Shown: positions 55,273 through 64,000, numbered from the stretch's first letter. The stretch: DNA of 64,000 bases from Acinetobacter sp. LoGeW2-3 (GCF_002688565.1 NZ_CP024011.1:1922001-1986000); one strand, 5' to 3'. A program made the numbers and translations. The notes: generated by a model not told the origin, from the sequence alone.

Positions 55273-58149
55273 TTATACCTGATAGCTATAAGTCTCAGGT
55301 GTTATATTTTGTTCAAGAAATTCGGTCGCTTGCTGTTCAGGAAGCGGTTTGGAAAACAGATAGCCCTGAGCAATATCACAACCGAGTTGACGCAGGAAAT
55401 TCAGCTGCTGATCTGTCTCAATACCTTCAGCCACCACTTTCATTCCCATCGCTTTACCCATGGCGACCATGGCACTGACAATGGCATCCTGTTTGGCTTC
55501 ACCAATTTTAGATACAAAGCTGCGGTCGATCTTCAGAATATCGATTGGGAACTCTGCCAGATAAGACAGAGAAGAATAACCGGTACCAAAGTCATCCAGT
55601 GAAATGTTGATGTCACGTTCCTTGATTTGATTCAGCACATTCATCACGGTTTCAGAATTTTCCACCAATGAAGATTCAGTGATTTCCAGTTCTAGACTGG
55701 CACCAGAAATACAGTTCAGTTTGATCGCTTCATCCAGATCATCTAGTAACTGGCCGCGACGTAATTGCTGCGCGACGATATTCACCGAAACACAGATATT
55801 ATGGAAACCCTGGTCATTCCATTTACGGATCTGTTTTGCGGTTTGCTGAATCACCAGTTGACCGATTTCAGAGATCATACTGGTCTGTTCTGCCAGTGGA
55901 ATAAACATCCCCGGCGGAATAATGCCTTTTTCTGGATGATTCCAGCGGATTAAGGCTTCAAAGCCATAGATATGCTGATCATTGAAATTGATCTTCGGCT
56001 GATAGTAAACGATCAATTCACCATTCTGAATGGCTTTACGCAGATCACGTTCAATGAAGATGCCTTGTTCCAGTAGGGCAGTATTTTCACTGGAATAGAA
56101 ACGAATGGTATTACCACCAAGATTCTTGGCTTCACTCAGCGCCTGCTCAGCGCAGTTATTCAGATAATCCAGCTGACGGCCATGATCAGGATAGAAAGCC
56201 ACGCCCATGGAGAGGGTAATTTCATAGTCCTGGCCAAAGACATTGAATGGCTGGCTAAAGGCTTTCGCAATATGGTCGCAATGTTCCTGTACGGATGGGC
56301 GGATATGCGAGATTTCATACAGAATGGCAAAATCATCACCATTCAAATGCGCAACAAACATGGCTTCAGCATTAGTCAAACGTAAGCGCTGCGCCACTTG
56401 ACGGAGCAACTCGTCACCGCCGTTGTTGCTTAGATATTCATTCAATGGACGGAAACGGTCGATATTCAAACGAATCACTGCCATTTGCTTGATTGAATCT
56501 TTTTGAGTGACCAGATACTGATGCAGTTGATAGTTGTAGTAGAAGCGATTCGGTAAATCCGTCAGGGTGTCGTAATTTTCCAGATAAGACAGACGCTGTT
56601 CCTGAAGCTTACGTTCAGTTAGATCGGATACAATCCCGATATAGTGGGTGATCCGGCCTTCATCATCCATGATGGCATTAATGTGTAGCCATAGCGGCAT
56701 CTCTTTGCCAGACAGGAACTTCTCGCTGAGTTCGCCATCAAAAGAGCCAATCTTCATCACCTGTTTGATGATATTGGCGTGTATGCTGCGCTGCTGAGAT
56801 TTGGTATTAGCCGTAATATCAAACAGGTGCTTGCCCAGAATATCTTGGCGTTCAAAACCGGAGAGCTGCTCGAAGAATGGATTGACTTCAATATAGCTCA
56901 GCTCTTCATTCAGGATAAAGATACCTTCCGCCGCTTGTTCTAATACGCTGGCTGCGAGTTTTAGGCCTTCCTGTGAATTACGCTCTTGCTGAATATCGCG
57001 GCGAATACCGACCATGCGCACAGGCTTATTGGTTTTTGGATCACGGCTGATGACACGACCGATATCATGAACCCAGCCCCATACCCCTTGGGTATTCTGG
57101 ATACGGTAGGTGGCTTCATAACGTTCTACCTGACCGCGTAGGTGCTGTTTCATCATATCTTTGAAATGATTCAAGTCATCTGGATGGATCAGATGATGTA
57201 GTTGTGCCTGATGCTCACCAGAACTACGCTGAATTTTATCTTGTGTATGCGTAGTCAGGGTAATGGTTCGGTCTTTAATGTTCCAGTCCCAAGGGCGGAT
57301 CCCAGCAATCTCATGCGCCAGTTCCAGATTTTGATGCTGATCCTGCAACGCACGGTTAATCTGCTCAATATCATAAGTACGTTCACGTACTTTCTGTTCT
57401 AGTAGCTGATTATTCAGCTGTAACTGTAATTCAATATCTTTGGATTTGTTTACTTCAGTCTGCAACTGTTTGCACAGTTCGTCGGTCCAGGAAACTTGTT
57501 GTTCAGCATTGGTTACTAATAAATTATTCTGCGCATACAGGCGTGAAGTACGTTGATGAATACGGTAAGTGCTATTAGCACAGAGTAAAATGACAATGAC
57601 AGAGAAATTCAGTACCAGGCCGAAAAATGGGTTAACCGATGAATATTCTGTAATTTGAAGATAGAAAAATGGGACCAAAGATGGCAAGAAGACCAGACAG
57701 AAATAACTCAGCTTTTGAGTTAAATAGGTGAGACCAAAGGCCTGAGTTACCATTACCAGCAATCCAGTCAGAGTCAATGCTTCGATGAGCTCAAAAGATG
57801 GATTCACAAGTGGCAGGTGTACATATAGGGTAAAAATCCCGGCAGAAATACAGATGCCGACCAGTAGGCACTGGATCTGTAGCCAGCGATGTGCATTTTC
57901 TAACTTAAATTCGTTCGGTTTAAAGTAGATGGTACTAATCAGCCAGCACATGCAGACCACCATCTCGGTCAGAATAAACCACAGGTTGAGGTAGCTGTCC
58001 GCTGGATGATAATGCAATTGGTAAATACAGAAGATATAAAGACATACCAGCAGGATACTGATTAAAAAGTATCGACTGTGACGGATCGTATTCACGATTT
58101 GCGCACTGTTTAGATGCTGCTGAATATAATCATCCTGATTATGAATCAT
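55273..58149 (-). CDS. Membrane-anchored PAS-PAS-GGDEF-EAL c-di-GMP protein
   Basis: A 958-residue signalling protein. Six N-terminal membrane helices (about 28-200), a coiled-coil linker (about 205-275), two PAS domains (about 280-390 and 395-515), a GGDEF domain (about 535-690) and an EAL domain (about 705-945). The GGDEF signature is degenerate (HLNGDDFAILYE near residue 605), so cyclase activity is doubtful. The EAL side is intact: FEALIRWNHPEKG, LELEITESSLVEN, LDDFGTGYSSLSYL, VAEGIETDQQLNFLRQL and GYLFSKPL, so c-di-GMP hydrolysis is predicted. The signal sensed is unknown. Confidence 0.9.
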   Translation of the reverse strand: MIHNQDDYIQQHLNSAQIVNTIRHSRYFLISILLVCLYIFCIYQLHYHPADSYLNLWFILTEMVVCMCWLISTIYFKPNEFKLENAHRWLQIQCLLVGICISAGIFTLYVHLPLVNPSFELIEALTLTGLLVMVTQAFGLTYLTQKLSYFCLVFLPSLVPFFYLQITEYSSVNPFFGLVLNFSVIVILLCANSTYRIHQRTSRLYAQNNLLVTNAEQQVSWTDELCKQLQTEVNKSKDIELQLQLNNQLLEQKVRERTYDIEQINRALQDQHQNLELAHEIAGIRPWDWNIKDRTITLTTHTQDKIQRSSGEHQAQLHHLIHPDDLNHFKDMMKQHLRGQVERYEATYRIQNTQGVWGWVHDIGRVISRDPKTNKPVRMVGIRRDIQQERNSQEGLKLAASVLEQAAEGIFILNEELSYIEVNPFFEQLSGFERQDILGKHLFDITANTKSQQRSIHANIIKQVMKIGSFDGELSEKFLSGKEMPLWLHINAIMDDEGRITHYIGIVSDLTERKLQEQRLSYLENYDTLTDLPNRFYYNYQLHQYLVTQKDSIKQMAVIRLNIDRFRPLNEYLSNNGGDELLRQVAQRLRLTNAEAMFVAHLNGDDFAILYEISHIRPSVQEHCDHIAKAFSQPFNVFGQDYEITLSMGVAFYPDHGRQLDYLNNCAEQALSEAKNLGGNTIRFYSSENTALLEQGIFIERDLRKAIQNGELIVYYQPKINFNDQHIYGFEALIRWNHPEKGIIPPGMFIPLAEQTSMISEIGQLVIQQTAKQIRKWNDQGFHNICVSVNIVAQQLRRGQLLDDLDEAIKLNCISGASLELEITESSLVENSETVMNVLNQIKERDINISLDDFGTGYSSLSYLAEFPIDILKIDRSFVSKIGEAKQDAIVSAMVAMGKAMGMKVVAEGIETDQQLNFLRQLGCDIAQGYLFSKPLPEQQATEFLEQNITPETYSYQV

Positions 58150-58343
58150 TATTTAGATGCCTTTAATCTACAAAAGGGTGGTACTGCATTGTTTTTATTA
58201 AGTCCTTTAAAAAGTAACTTTTATCATTTGATAGGTCATTCATTTTTATCTTATTAAGACTAAAGTGCCCGTATATAAAAATCAATCAAAAGCACCACAA
58301 ATTTTTACAAATGCGATGAATTAAAATTGATCGTTGAGAGAGA

Positions 58344-59054
58344 TTAAAATTTGTAGTTCAAAATCGATAATGCTACGACAGGTGCAGTCTCGGTACGTAA
58401 GACGCGTTCACCAATACACCAATTTACAAATCCTTGAGCATTCGCCACAGAAATTTCAGCTTCACTGAGGCCGCCCTCCGGACCAATCAGGAGTGCCAGT
58501 TCAGATGTTGCATCTTGAAGAACATCGACTTCATCTTTGTTCGGTGCCAATACTAACTTGGTTTGAGGAAGTTCACTTTGCAACCAGTTTTCTAGTGACA
58601 TAGGGGGGAGAATTTTGGGAACAATATTTAGACCACATTGTTCGCAGGCTGCAATAGCAACACCTTGCCAGTGATCTAGTTTCTTTTGATCGCGATCGTA
58701 TTTCAGACGCATTTCACAGCGTTCAGAGGTGAGGAGCTGAATTTCTGAAACACCGAGTTCAACCGCTTTTTGAATCGCATAATCCATGCGGTCGCCTTTA
58801 CTCATCACTTGACCGAGCAGAGCTTTGAATTTTGGCGTGCGATTGGCTGGATTAAAGCAATTCACTCGTACAGCAGCTGACTTTTTGGCAACTTCGACCA
58901 GTTCAACTTCATATTCGCCACCTTGCCCATTAAATAAGGTGGCTTTTTCGCCTACTTGAGCACGTAACACTTTAACCCAGTGATGAAACACTGTTTCAGT
59001 CAGCTCAACGGTGGTCTCTACTGCTAAATCAGCTTCAATAAAAAAACGCGGCAT
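58344..59054 (-). CDS. rsmE: 16S rRNA m3U1498 methyltransferase
   Basis: SPOUT-family enzyme methylating U1498 of 16S rRNA. A PUA-like N-terminal domain (HHWVKVLRAQVGEKATLFNG) is followed by the knotted SAM domain with LLIGPEGGLSEAEISVA and the end RTETAPVVALSILNY. Length 236 is normal. It begins 33 bases downstream of metF on the same strand. Confidence 0.95.
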   Translation of the reverse strand: MPRFFIEADLAVETTVELTETVFHHWVKVLRAQVGEKATLFNGQGGEYEVELVEVAKKSAAVRVNCFNPANRTPKFKALLGQVMSKGDRMDYAIQKAVELGVSEIQLLTSERCEMRLKYDRDQKKLDHWQGVAIAACEQCGLNIVPKILPPMSLENWLQSELPQTKLVLAPNKDEVDVLQDATSELALLIGPEGGLSEAEISVANAQGFVNWCIGERVLRTETAPVVALSILNYKF

Positions 59055-59087
59055 TAAAGTGTTACTCTCAAATAGTTCAACGATGAC

Positions 59088-59924
59088 TTAAGCCAGACCG
59101 AGGTCAAGCACAAGTTGGCGAGTTGGATCAGTGGTATTCATGGTGTAGAAGTGCAGGCTTGGAGCACCGCCAGCAATCAGGCGTTCACAGAATTTCACCA
59201 CAACTTCATGACCGAAAGCTTTAATACTGGCAGTATCGTCGCCATAAGTTGCCAGTTGCTTACGAATCCAGCGCGGAATTTCCGCACCCGTACCATCTGC
59301 GAAGCGAATCAGGTTGCTGGCATTGGTAATCGGCATGATGCCCGGCGCAACTGGAATATCAATTCCTGCTTTCTGAATGCGGTCTACAAAGTAGAAGTAA
59401 GCATCTGGATTAAAGAAGAATTGAGTTAGCGCAGCATTGGCACCAGCATTAACTTTATCAACAAAGTGCTGAATGTCTTTATCAAAGCTTTCTGCTTGTG
59501 GATGCATTTCCGGATAAGCGGCAACTTCGATATGGAAGTGGTCACCTGAATGTTCACGGATAAAGCGAACCAGATCCTGTGCATAAGGCAACTCACCCAG
59601 GCCAACCTGACCAGATGGTAAGTCACCACGCAACGCTACAATACGGTCAATCCCTTGAGATTTATACAGATCAAGCAGCTCAGCAATACGAGCTTTGTCA
59701 TCGCCGATGCAAGACAGGTGAGGGGCAACAGGTGTGCCTTTACCATTAAAGTCATTGATCGTAGATAAGGTGCGTTCGCGTGTTGAACCACCCGCCCCAT
59801 AAGTCACAGAAAAGAATTCTGGATTCAGCAGTTGTAATTCTTGGTGTACGGTTTTGAGCTTTTCCGCACCCGCATCAGTTTTGGTCGGGAAAAACTCAAA
59901 AGAAATTGGAATCTGTTTTGACAT
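59088..59924 (-). CDS. metF: 5,10-methylenetetrahydrofolate reductase
   Basis: FAD-dependent reduction of methylene-THF to methyl-THF for methionine synthesis. The TIM barrel has ISFEFFPTKTDAGAEKL, FFSVTYGAGGSTRERT, RIVALRGDLPSG and ALTQFFFNPDAYFYFVDR. The ATG at 59924 is chosen since AAGGA lies seven bases upstream; the TTG at 59930 is too near it. 278 residues. Placed after ahcY, it forms a methyl-cycle cluster that could share the SAH riboswitch. Confidence 0.95.
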   Translation of the reverse strand: MSKQIPISFEFFPTKTDAGAEKLKTVHQELQLLNPEFFSVTYGAGGSTRERTLSTINDFNGKGTPVAPHLSCIGDDKARIAELLDLYKSQGIDRIVALRGDLPSGQVGLGELPYAQDLVRFIREHSGDHFHIEVAAYPEMHPQAESFDKDIQHFVDKVNAGANAALTQFFFNPDAYFYFVDRIQKAGIDIPVAPGIMPITNASNLIRFADGTGAEIPRWIRKQLATYGDDTASIKAFGHEVVVKFCERLIAGGAPSLHFYTMNTTDPTRQLVLDLGLA

Positions 59925-59961
59925 GTTCAAATCCTTTTTATAAATACTTTTTACTTATCAC

Positions 59962-59992
59962 CCTCTCCCTGACCTCTCCCAAAGGGAGAGGA
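59962..59992. repeat. Intergenic palindromic repeat (CTCTCCC type)
   Basis: CCTCTCCC and GGGAGAGG around AAA, preceded by CCCTCTCCCTGA. Located between metF and ahcY. Confidence 0.6.
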
Positions 59993-60078
59993 GAATTCAT
60001 TACTGAATTATGCAGGGTTTAAGCCCATATTTTTTTCACTTGAAGTCATTAAAACTTCATTGAAAATAATTTGGATGG

Positions 60079-60146
60079 TCACCCTCTCTTACGCTTGTTT
60101 TAAAGCAATGCTTAAAACAAGCTCAGGGAGAGGGATGGGGTGAGGG
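60079..60146. repeat. Composite palindromic repeat between ahcY and metF
   Basis: Inner stem GCTTGTTTTAA (60093-60103) with TTAAAACAAGC (60112-60122); outer arms CCCTCTC (60082-60088) and GAGAGGG (60128-60134); then ATGGGGTGAGGGG. The outer arms match the 59962-59992 repeat. It immediately follows ahcY. Confidence 0.6.
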
Positions 60147-60149
60147 GTA

Positions 60150-61532
60150 TTAATATTTATAAGCGTCAGATTTAAACGGACCTTCAACAGGTACACCTAG
60201 GTAATCTGCCTGTTCTGGCGTCAATTGAGTCAGAACACCACCGAAACCTGCAACCATTGCAGCAGCAACTTCTTCATCTAGTTTCTTAGGAAGTAGTTCT
60301 ACACGAATCGCCGCTTGTTTTTGGTCTTCTGGAAGATCAGCAAATTTCTCAGCGAACAAGTGCATTTGACCTAGAACCTGGTTCGCAAAAGAACCGTCCA
60401 TAACACGTGAAGGGTGACCCGTTGCATTACCCAAATTCACTAGACGACCTTCAGAAAGAAGGATCAGGTAATCGTTTTCATTTTCTGAACGATACACTTG
60501 GTGTACTTGAGGTTTAACTTCAACCCATTTGTAACCACGTAGGTAGTTGGTATCGATTTCAGTGTCAAAGTGACCGATGTTACAAACCACTGCGCCAGCT
60601 TTCAGTGTATCTAGCATCGCAGCGTCACATACGTGGTAGTTACCAGTTGTAGTCACGATCAGGTCAGTATTTTGAAGAAGATCAACGTTCACATCTTCTT
60701 TTTTGCCAGTTTGAACGCCGTTTTTGTACGGAGAAACAACTTCGTAGCCGTCCATACAAGCTTGCATTGCACAGATTGGATCGATTTCTGATACACGTAC
60801 GATCATGCCTTCTTGACGAAGAGACTGAGCAGAACCTTTACCTACGTCACCATAACCAATTACAAGTGCACGACGGCCAGATAAAAGCATATCTGTACCG
60901 CGTTTGATCGCATCATTTAGAGAGTGACGGCAACCGTATTTGTTGTCGTTTTTAGATTTAGTTACTGAATCGTTTACGTTGATTGCAGGAACTTTAAGTG
61001 AACCGTCTTTCCACATTTCAAGAAGACGCGCTACACCAGTCGTGGTTTCTTCAGTAATACCGTGGATTTTCGCAATCAGTTCAGGATATTTTTCGTGAAC
61101 AACAGCAGTCAAGTCACCGCCATCATCCAGAATCATGTTGGCATCCCAAGGTGTGCCATTGACATTGATCTGTTGTTCAAGACACCACATGTATTCTTCT
61201 TCTGTTTCGCCTTTCCAAGCAAATACAGGAATACCGCGCGCAGCGATTGCAGCAGCAGCGTGATCTTGAGTAGAGAAGATATTACAAGAAGTCCAACGAA
61301 CTTCTGCGCCCAATTCAACCAGAGTTTCGATTAAAACTGCAGTTTGAATGGTCATGTGGATACAGCCAAGGATTTTGGCACCAGCAAGTGGTTTAGCAGC
61401 TGAGTAACGTTTACGCAGACCCATGAGGGCTGGCATTTCAGCTTCGGCAAGTTTGATTTCTTTACGGCCGTAATCAGCAAGTGAAATATCGGCAACTTTA
61501 TAATCTGTAAATGAAGCAGTAACCGCGTTCAT
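60150..61532 (-). CDS. ahcY: Adenosylhomocysteinase
   Basis: NAD-dependent hydrolysis of S-adenosylhomocysteine to adenosine and homocysteine. Conserved segments: [31 protein letters not shown], the NAD loop [19 protein letters not shown], and [12 protein letters not shown]. The C-terminal [12 protein letters not shown] ends in the usual Lys-Tyr. Length 460 fits. AGGAG precedes the ATG. Expression is predicted to rise with SAH through the upstream riboswitch. Confidence 0.97.
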   Translation of the reverse strand: MNAVTASFTDYKVADISLADYGRKEIKLAEAEMPALMGLRKRYSAAKPLAGAKILGCIHMTIQTAVLIETLVELGAEVRWTSCNIFSTQDHAAAAIAARGIPVFAWKGETEEEYMWCLEQQINVNGTPWDANMILDDGGDLTAVVHEKYPELIAKIHGITEETTTGVARLLEMWKDGSLKVPAINVNDSVTKSKNDNKYGCRHSLNDAIKRGTDMLLSGRRALVIGYGDVGKGSAQSLRQEGMIVRVSEIDPICAMQACMDGYEVVSPYKNGVQTGKKEDVNVDLLQNTDLIVTTTGNYHVCDAAMLDTLKAGAVVCNIGHFDTEIDTNYLRGYKWVEVKPQVHQVYRSENENDYLILLSEGRLVNLGNATGHPSRVMDGSFANQVLGQMHLFAEKFADLPEDQKQAAIRVELLPKKLDEEVAAAMVAGFGGVLTQLTPEQADYLGVPVEGPFKSDAYKY

Positions 61533-61572
61533 CAGGATCTCCTAGGAAAAAATAGATTGGATCGTTCTGTTC

Positions 61573-61673
61573 GCGGATGCCGTTGTTGGTCTACCTAGAA
61601 AAAGATAGACCGATCGTCGAGCCTGGCGCTTTTACATTTCGTACCTGTAAAACGTCGCAGCATCCCTCGACTA
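61573..61673 (-). promoter_or_regulatory. SAH riboswitch
   Basis: On the minus strand the leader has GTCGAGGGATGCTGCGAC, a hairpin with a TTTTACAGGTACGAAATGTAAAA-like stem, GCGCCAGGCTCGAC, a second hairpin (GGTCTA/TAGACC) and AACGGCATCC. P1 is GTCGAG with CTCGAC; the pseudoknot is GGATGC with GCATCC. The motifs GAGG, GCTGC, GCCAGGCTCG and AACGGC follow the known SAH riboswitch consensus, and the gene downstream is ahcY, its classic target. This RNA class raises expression when SAH builds up. Confidence 0.88.
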
Positions 61674-61680
61674 GCGGGGT

Positions 61681-61709
61681 ATTGTACTTGGATTTGATTT
61701 GAGTTCCAA
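61681..61709 (-). promoter_or_regulatory. ahcY promoter
   Basis: Minus strand TTGGAA (61709-61704), 17-base spacer, TACAAT (61686-61681). The expected start near 61674 places the riboswitch P1 stem at the very 5' end of the RNA. Confidence 0.75.
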
Positions 61710-61854
61710 TGTTAAATTGATCAGATAAAGATCAATGTCATAATATGAATTGATATTTCATGAAGATGCGCTAAATAAGGTGCTATTTTAAAATCGGTCA
61801 TCGGGCTCAAATTTTGTATTTGAGGCAATTCAAAACAATAATGAATAAAGAACA

Positions 61855-62442
61855 ATGCAAAATAGCTATGCCATTATTTTGATAATTTTCGGGCTTGGAT
61901 TACTGATTCGCGAAATATTTAGGTATCGCGAGTGGCAGTATTTTCTCAATGAAGGCGTATTGCTAGATAGTCAAGTGGTCGCCATCGAACGGAAAAACTA
62001 TTCATCTCGACCAAATCGCAATGTCCGAAATGAAGCAGTGCTTGAATATCATTGTCAGGGCTATAAACGCCGGTTTCATAGTAAATTTGATGTGAAGATG
62101 TTCAATGTACAGATTGGTGATCAGCAAAAGATCCATGTTATTCAGCATTATCCCAATTTAGCTCGAACCAATTTGGATATTGCATTAAAGCCGGTCAAAA
62201 TAATTGGTTTTGCGACATTCGGCTGCTTAATTTTGACTTGGGGATGTTTCAAGCTTGATTTCAATCAGTTTGGTTCTAATCCGCAAAGCTGGACCATCTT
62301 TGAATATGCTTACGCCATCATTATTTTAGGATTTGTACTGATAATGAGTGTGTGTGCTCTCAGGTTGTTCCAGTCGCTTCAATATTCCGATCCATATGAT
62401 CCGCAGCGACGTTATAAAGATAATGCTGGAATTGTAGATTGA
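61855..62442 (+). CDS. DUF3592-like membrane protein
   Basis: A 195-residue protein with a membrane helix at the N terminus (about 5-22), an extracytoplasmic or cytosolic beta-rich domain (QVVAIERKNYSSRPNRN, AVLEYHCQGYKRRFHSK, VQIGDQQKIHVI), then two helices (about 118-135 and 153-175). The plan of strand-rich segment with V-x-Y-x-P-x-x-P/N-x-x-A near its end (IQHYPNLARTNLD) is that of DUF3592. Function unknown. The gene is divergent from ahcY and ends in its own terminator. Confidence 0.65.
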   Translation: MQNSYAIILIIFGLGLLIREIFRYREWQYFLNEGVLLDSQVVAIERKNYSSRPNRNVRNEAVLEYHCQGYKRRFHSKFDVKMFNVQIGDQQKIHVIQHYPNLARTNLDIALKPVKIIGFATFGCLILTWGCFKLDFNQFGSNPQSWTIFEYAYAIIILGFVLIMSVCALRLFQSLQYSDPYDPQRRYKDNAGIVD

Positions 62443-62472
62443 AAAAAAACTCATCATTTGATGGGTTTTTTA
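62443..62472. terminator. Terminator between DUF3592 gene and Sel1-like gene
   Basis: AACTCATCA TT TGATGGGTT with a T run on the plus strand and A-rich sequence on the other side. Confidence 0.7.
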
Positions 62473-62473
62473 T

Positions 62474-62998
62474 TTATTCTATTTCTTGTTCAATTTCATC
62501 TGCTTTCTGGGTCCAATAATCTGCCTGTATATCGTCAGCTATAACACCAAGACCATTGGCATAAATAAAGGCAAGGTCACGCATGGCCTGTACTTCACCC
62601 CATTCAGCAGCTTGCTTTACAAGTGCAATGGATTTTTCGACATCTTTTTCTACTACATCTCCACGACGGTAAAAACCAGCCAGTTCTAAAGTCGCTGCAG
62701 GGTGTTTCTCGAAATTAGCTTTGCTCAACCAGTAATAGGCTAACTCAAAGTGAGCTTTAGAATCTTCAGGATCATCCTCGGCGATTTCCTTGGCATACAC
62801 TGTATAGCCTTCACCTAGCCAGTACATGGCTTCAACCAGACCACCATTGGCAGCTTTTAATGCCCATTCTTCAGCCAGAATAATGTCATCTTCATGCTCG
62901 CTGTGCATATATAGTTCGGCAAGCTCAAATTGTGCTTCGGCATTGCCTGCCAGTGCGCGATTTGCCAAAGTGGCAGGGGGAGAAACACGCTCAGTCAT
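62474..62998 (-). CDS. Sel1-like repeat protein
   Basis: A 174-residue soluble protein made of Sel1/TPR-like helical repeats: NRALAGNAEAQFELAELYMH, WALKAANGGLVEAMYWLGEG, AATLELAGFYRRGD and VQAMRDLAFIYANGLGV, each with the A-x-x-x-L-A-x-x-Y core. These repeats mediate protein contacts. No signal peptide, so probably cytosolic. Partner unknown. Confidence 0.82.
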   Translation of the reverse strand: MTERVSPPATLANRALAGNAEAQFELAELYMHSEHEDDIILAEEWALKAANGGLVEAMYWLGEGYTVYAKEIAEDDPEDSKAHFELAYYWLSKANFEKHPAATLELAGFYRRGDVVEKDVEKSIALVKQAAEWGEVQAMRDLAFIYANGLGVIADDIQADYWTQKADEIEQEIE

Positions 62999-63043
62999 GT
63001 CAAAATCTCAAATATCTTTGTATCTAGCTTAAAAGGTTCAAAA

Positions 63044-63074
63044 TAAAAAAGCCAATCCGAAGACTGGCTTTTGT
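63044..63074. terminator. Hairpin upstream of the Sel1-like gene
   Basis: AAAAAAGCCA / TGGCTTTT arms; AT-rich flanks. One of two hairpins between the Tim44-like gene and the Sel1-like gene. Confidence 0.55.
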
Positions 63075-63193
63075 ATAAAGGTAGACTGATCGCGCTGAAA
63101 ACAGGCGAATTAAGCTATTTCTCTGGAAATGACAATAAAGCCAATAGGAAACATAGAAGAATAGATTTTTTATTTTTTAAAGATCCAGAAAGC

Positions 63194-63221
63194 AAAACAG
63201 CGACTCAAGAGCCGCTGTTTT
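63194..63221 (-). terminator. Terminator of the Tim44-like gene
   Basis: AAACAGCG and CGCTGTTT arms around a 12-base loop, with T-rich sequence on the minus strand, about 20 bases after the stop codon. Confidence 0.7.
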
Positions 63222-63239
63222 ATTGAAAATAATGAAGTC

Positions 63240-64000
63240 TTAGTTTTCTTGCTGAATACCAGCAACCAACCAGTCCTGGTTAGAACCCGCAGGCTTCACA
63301 AAGTGCCAAACTTCAGCAAATGGCTGTGGCAGGCTGTTCAGATCTTCACTGACTGTACCAGTGAAACGTACGCTCACCACGTATTGGCCATTTTCATTTG
63401 ATGAGTCTACAACCATGGCATTCAGGTTAGAGAACTCAGCAACGTCCTGATCCTGATTTGCCATAATGTCGTTATACATTGACTGGTAAAGGTCAGGGGT
63501 CAGGTAACGCTTAATTTCTGTAATGTTACTTGCCGTATTCATAGACTGAATGTGGTTAAAACGCTGACGTGCAACACGTAAGAACGTAGCAGGTTCAGTT
63601 CCATCAGGAAGCTGGCTACCACTGTTGGTATATGCAGTACCAAACGGTGCGCTCGCTGGTGCTGAACCAAATGGCGCATTGTTGGTTGGTGCATTACCAC
63701 CTACATTTTGACCAAAGATATTGGTGTTATCACCACCACGAGGTGTAGCAGGTGTTTGACCAAATGGTGCTGATTGACCAGCACCACTGTTTGGCGCAAA
63801 TGGATTGCTAGAAGCTACTTTTTTTTTTGCACCCATCTTACGGAAAATGAAGAAGGCAACAGCTGCAGCAAGCAAGATCCAGATCCAGCCTGGGATACCG
63901 CCTTGTTCCTCTTGCTGTTGAGCAGCTTGAGCTTCAGAAGCAGCTTGTGCATCTTTGTCATCAGCCAGTGCATTAGCTGCGACAGCACCAATTGCAGCAC
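63240..64000 (-). CDS. Tim44-like domain protein, 5' end cut by window end
   Basis: Envelope protein with a Tim44-like domain, a fold named after the mitochondrial import factor; bacterial members have no settled function. The frame is open to the window edge: Ala-rich sequence (LADDKDAQAASEAQAAQQQE), then a membrane helix (GWIWILLAAAVAFFIFRKMG), a Gly/Asn/Pro/Phe-rich linker of about 80 residues, and the Tim44-like domain (FLRVARQRFNHIQSMN, IKRYLTPDLYQSMYNDI, WHFVKPAGSNQDWLVAGIQQ). The apparent Met start at 63875 is an internal TTG codon inside the membrane helix. A signal peptide probably lies just outside the window. Confidence 0.85.
   Translation of the reverse strand, partial: AAIGAVAANALADDKDAQAASEAQAAQQQEEQGGIPGWIWILLAAAVAFFIFRKMGAKKKVASSNPFAPNSGAGQSAPFGQTPATPRGGDNTNIFGQNVGGNAPTNNAPFGSAPASAPFGTAYTNSGSQLPDGTEPATFLRVARQRFNHIQSMNTASNITEIKRYLTPDLYQSMYNDIMANQDQDVAEFSNLNAMVVDSSNENGQYVVSVRFTGTVSEDLNSLPQPFAEVWHFVKPAGSNQDWLVAGIQQEN

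Noticed and set aside
63815..64000. Open frame on the minus strand at the window end
   Set aside because: It is out of frame with the Tim44-like gene, whose frame continues to the window edge through a sensible membrane helix and Ala-rich segment.

Overview
The window is a chromosomal segment of a moderately AT-rich gammaproteobacterium, almost certainly Acinetobacter (Moraxellaceae). This rests on gene content and order: a carA-carB-greA-yhbY-rlmE-ftsH-folP neighbourhood of the Pseudomonas type interrupted by Moraxellaceae-type small genes, an aceA of the Pseudomonas type (KQCGH), a gcdR/gcdH/MFS/gcdG glutarate block, and an ahcY-metF block led by an SAH riboswitch. No integrase, transposase, IS element, prophage or CRISPR array was seen.

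Layout. 1-8.0 kb: hemA (cut by the window start), dnaG, bamD, rluD, pgeF, a flavodoxin-like protein, smpB, coaD and a YfhL-type ferredoxin. 8.3-8.9 kb: RNase P RNA and tRNA-Met. 8.9-11.2 kb: the only clearly accessory patch, an AT-rich KAP-family P-loop ATPase convergent with a CatB-like hexapeptide acyltransferase, then two palindromic repeats. 11.2-22.8 kb: greA, carB, carA with a structured leader, lineage-specific small genes, yhbY, rlmE, ftsH, an acetyltransferase and folP. 22.9-28.5 kb: small unknown genes, two paralogous membrane proteins on either side of tRNA-Leu, the polyamine exporter homologue paeA and a LysR regulator. 28.5-42.8 kb: aceA, dgkA, an RND pump without adaptor, mgtE, htpX, two lytic transglycosylases, ttcA, an SCP2 protein and greB. 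42.8-48.7 kb: two identical tRNA-Ser units, then the glutarate/lysine catabolic genes. 48.8-55.1 kb: pdxB-epmA, cca, maeB. 55.2-64 kb: a PAS/GGDEF/EAL protein, rsmE, metF, ahcY with its riboswitch, small unknown genes and the C-terminal part of a Tim44-like protein cut by the window end.

How it fits together. Most genes are housekeeping: translation and tRNA processing (smpB, yhbY, rlmE, rluD, ttcA, cca, epmA, rsmE, rnpB, tRNAs), transcript cleavage factors (greA, greB), envelope upkeep (bamD, htpX, ftsH, dgkA, pgeF, two transglycosylases), pyrimidine/arginine precursor synthesis (carAB) and the activated methyl cycle (ahcY, metF). Carbon metabolism is represented by the glyoxylate shunt (aceA), malic enzyme (maeB) and glutarate degradation (gcdG makes glutaryl-CoA, gcdH oxidises it).

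Regulatory structure readable from sequence: an SAH riboswitch with its own promoter before ahcY; a long terminator-like hairpin about ten bases downstream of a consensus-like promoter before carA; and tRNA promoters that share a TTGCCAAG/TATGAT form with GC-rich discriminators. The most interesting leads are the KAP ATPase patch, the carAB leader, the duplicated tRNA-Ser unit, the paralogue pair around tRNA-Leu, and a DnaA-box-like cluster upstream of ttcA. Nothing here proves a new system.
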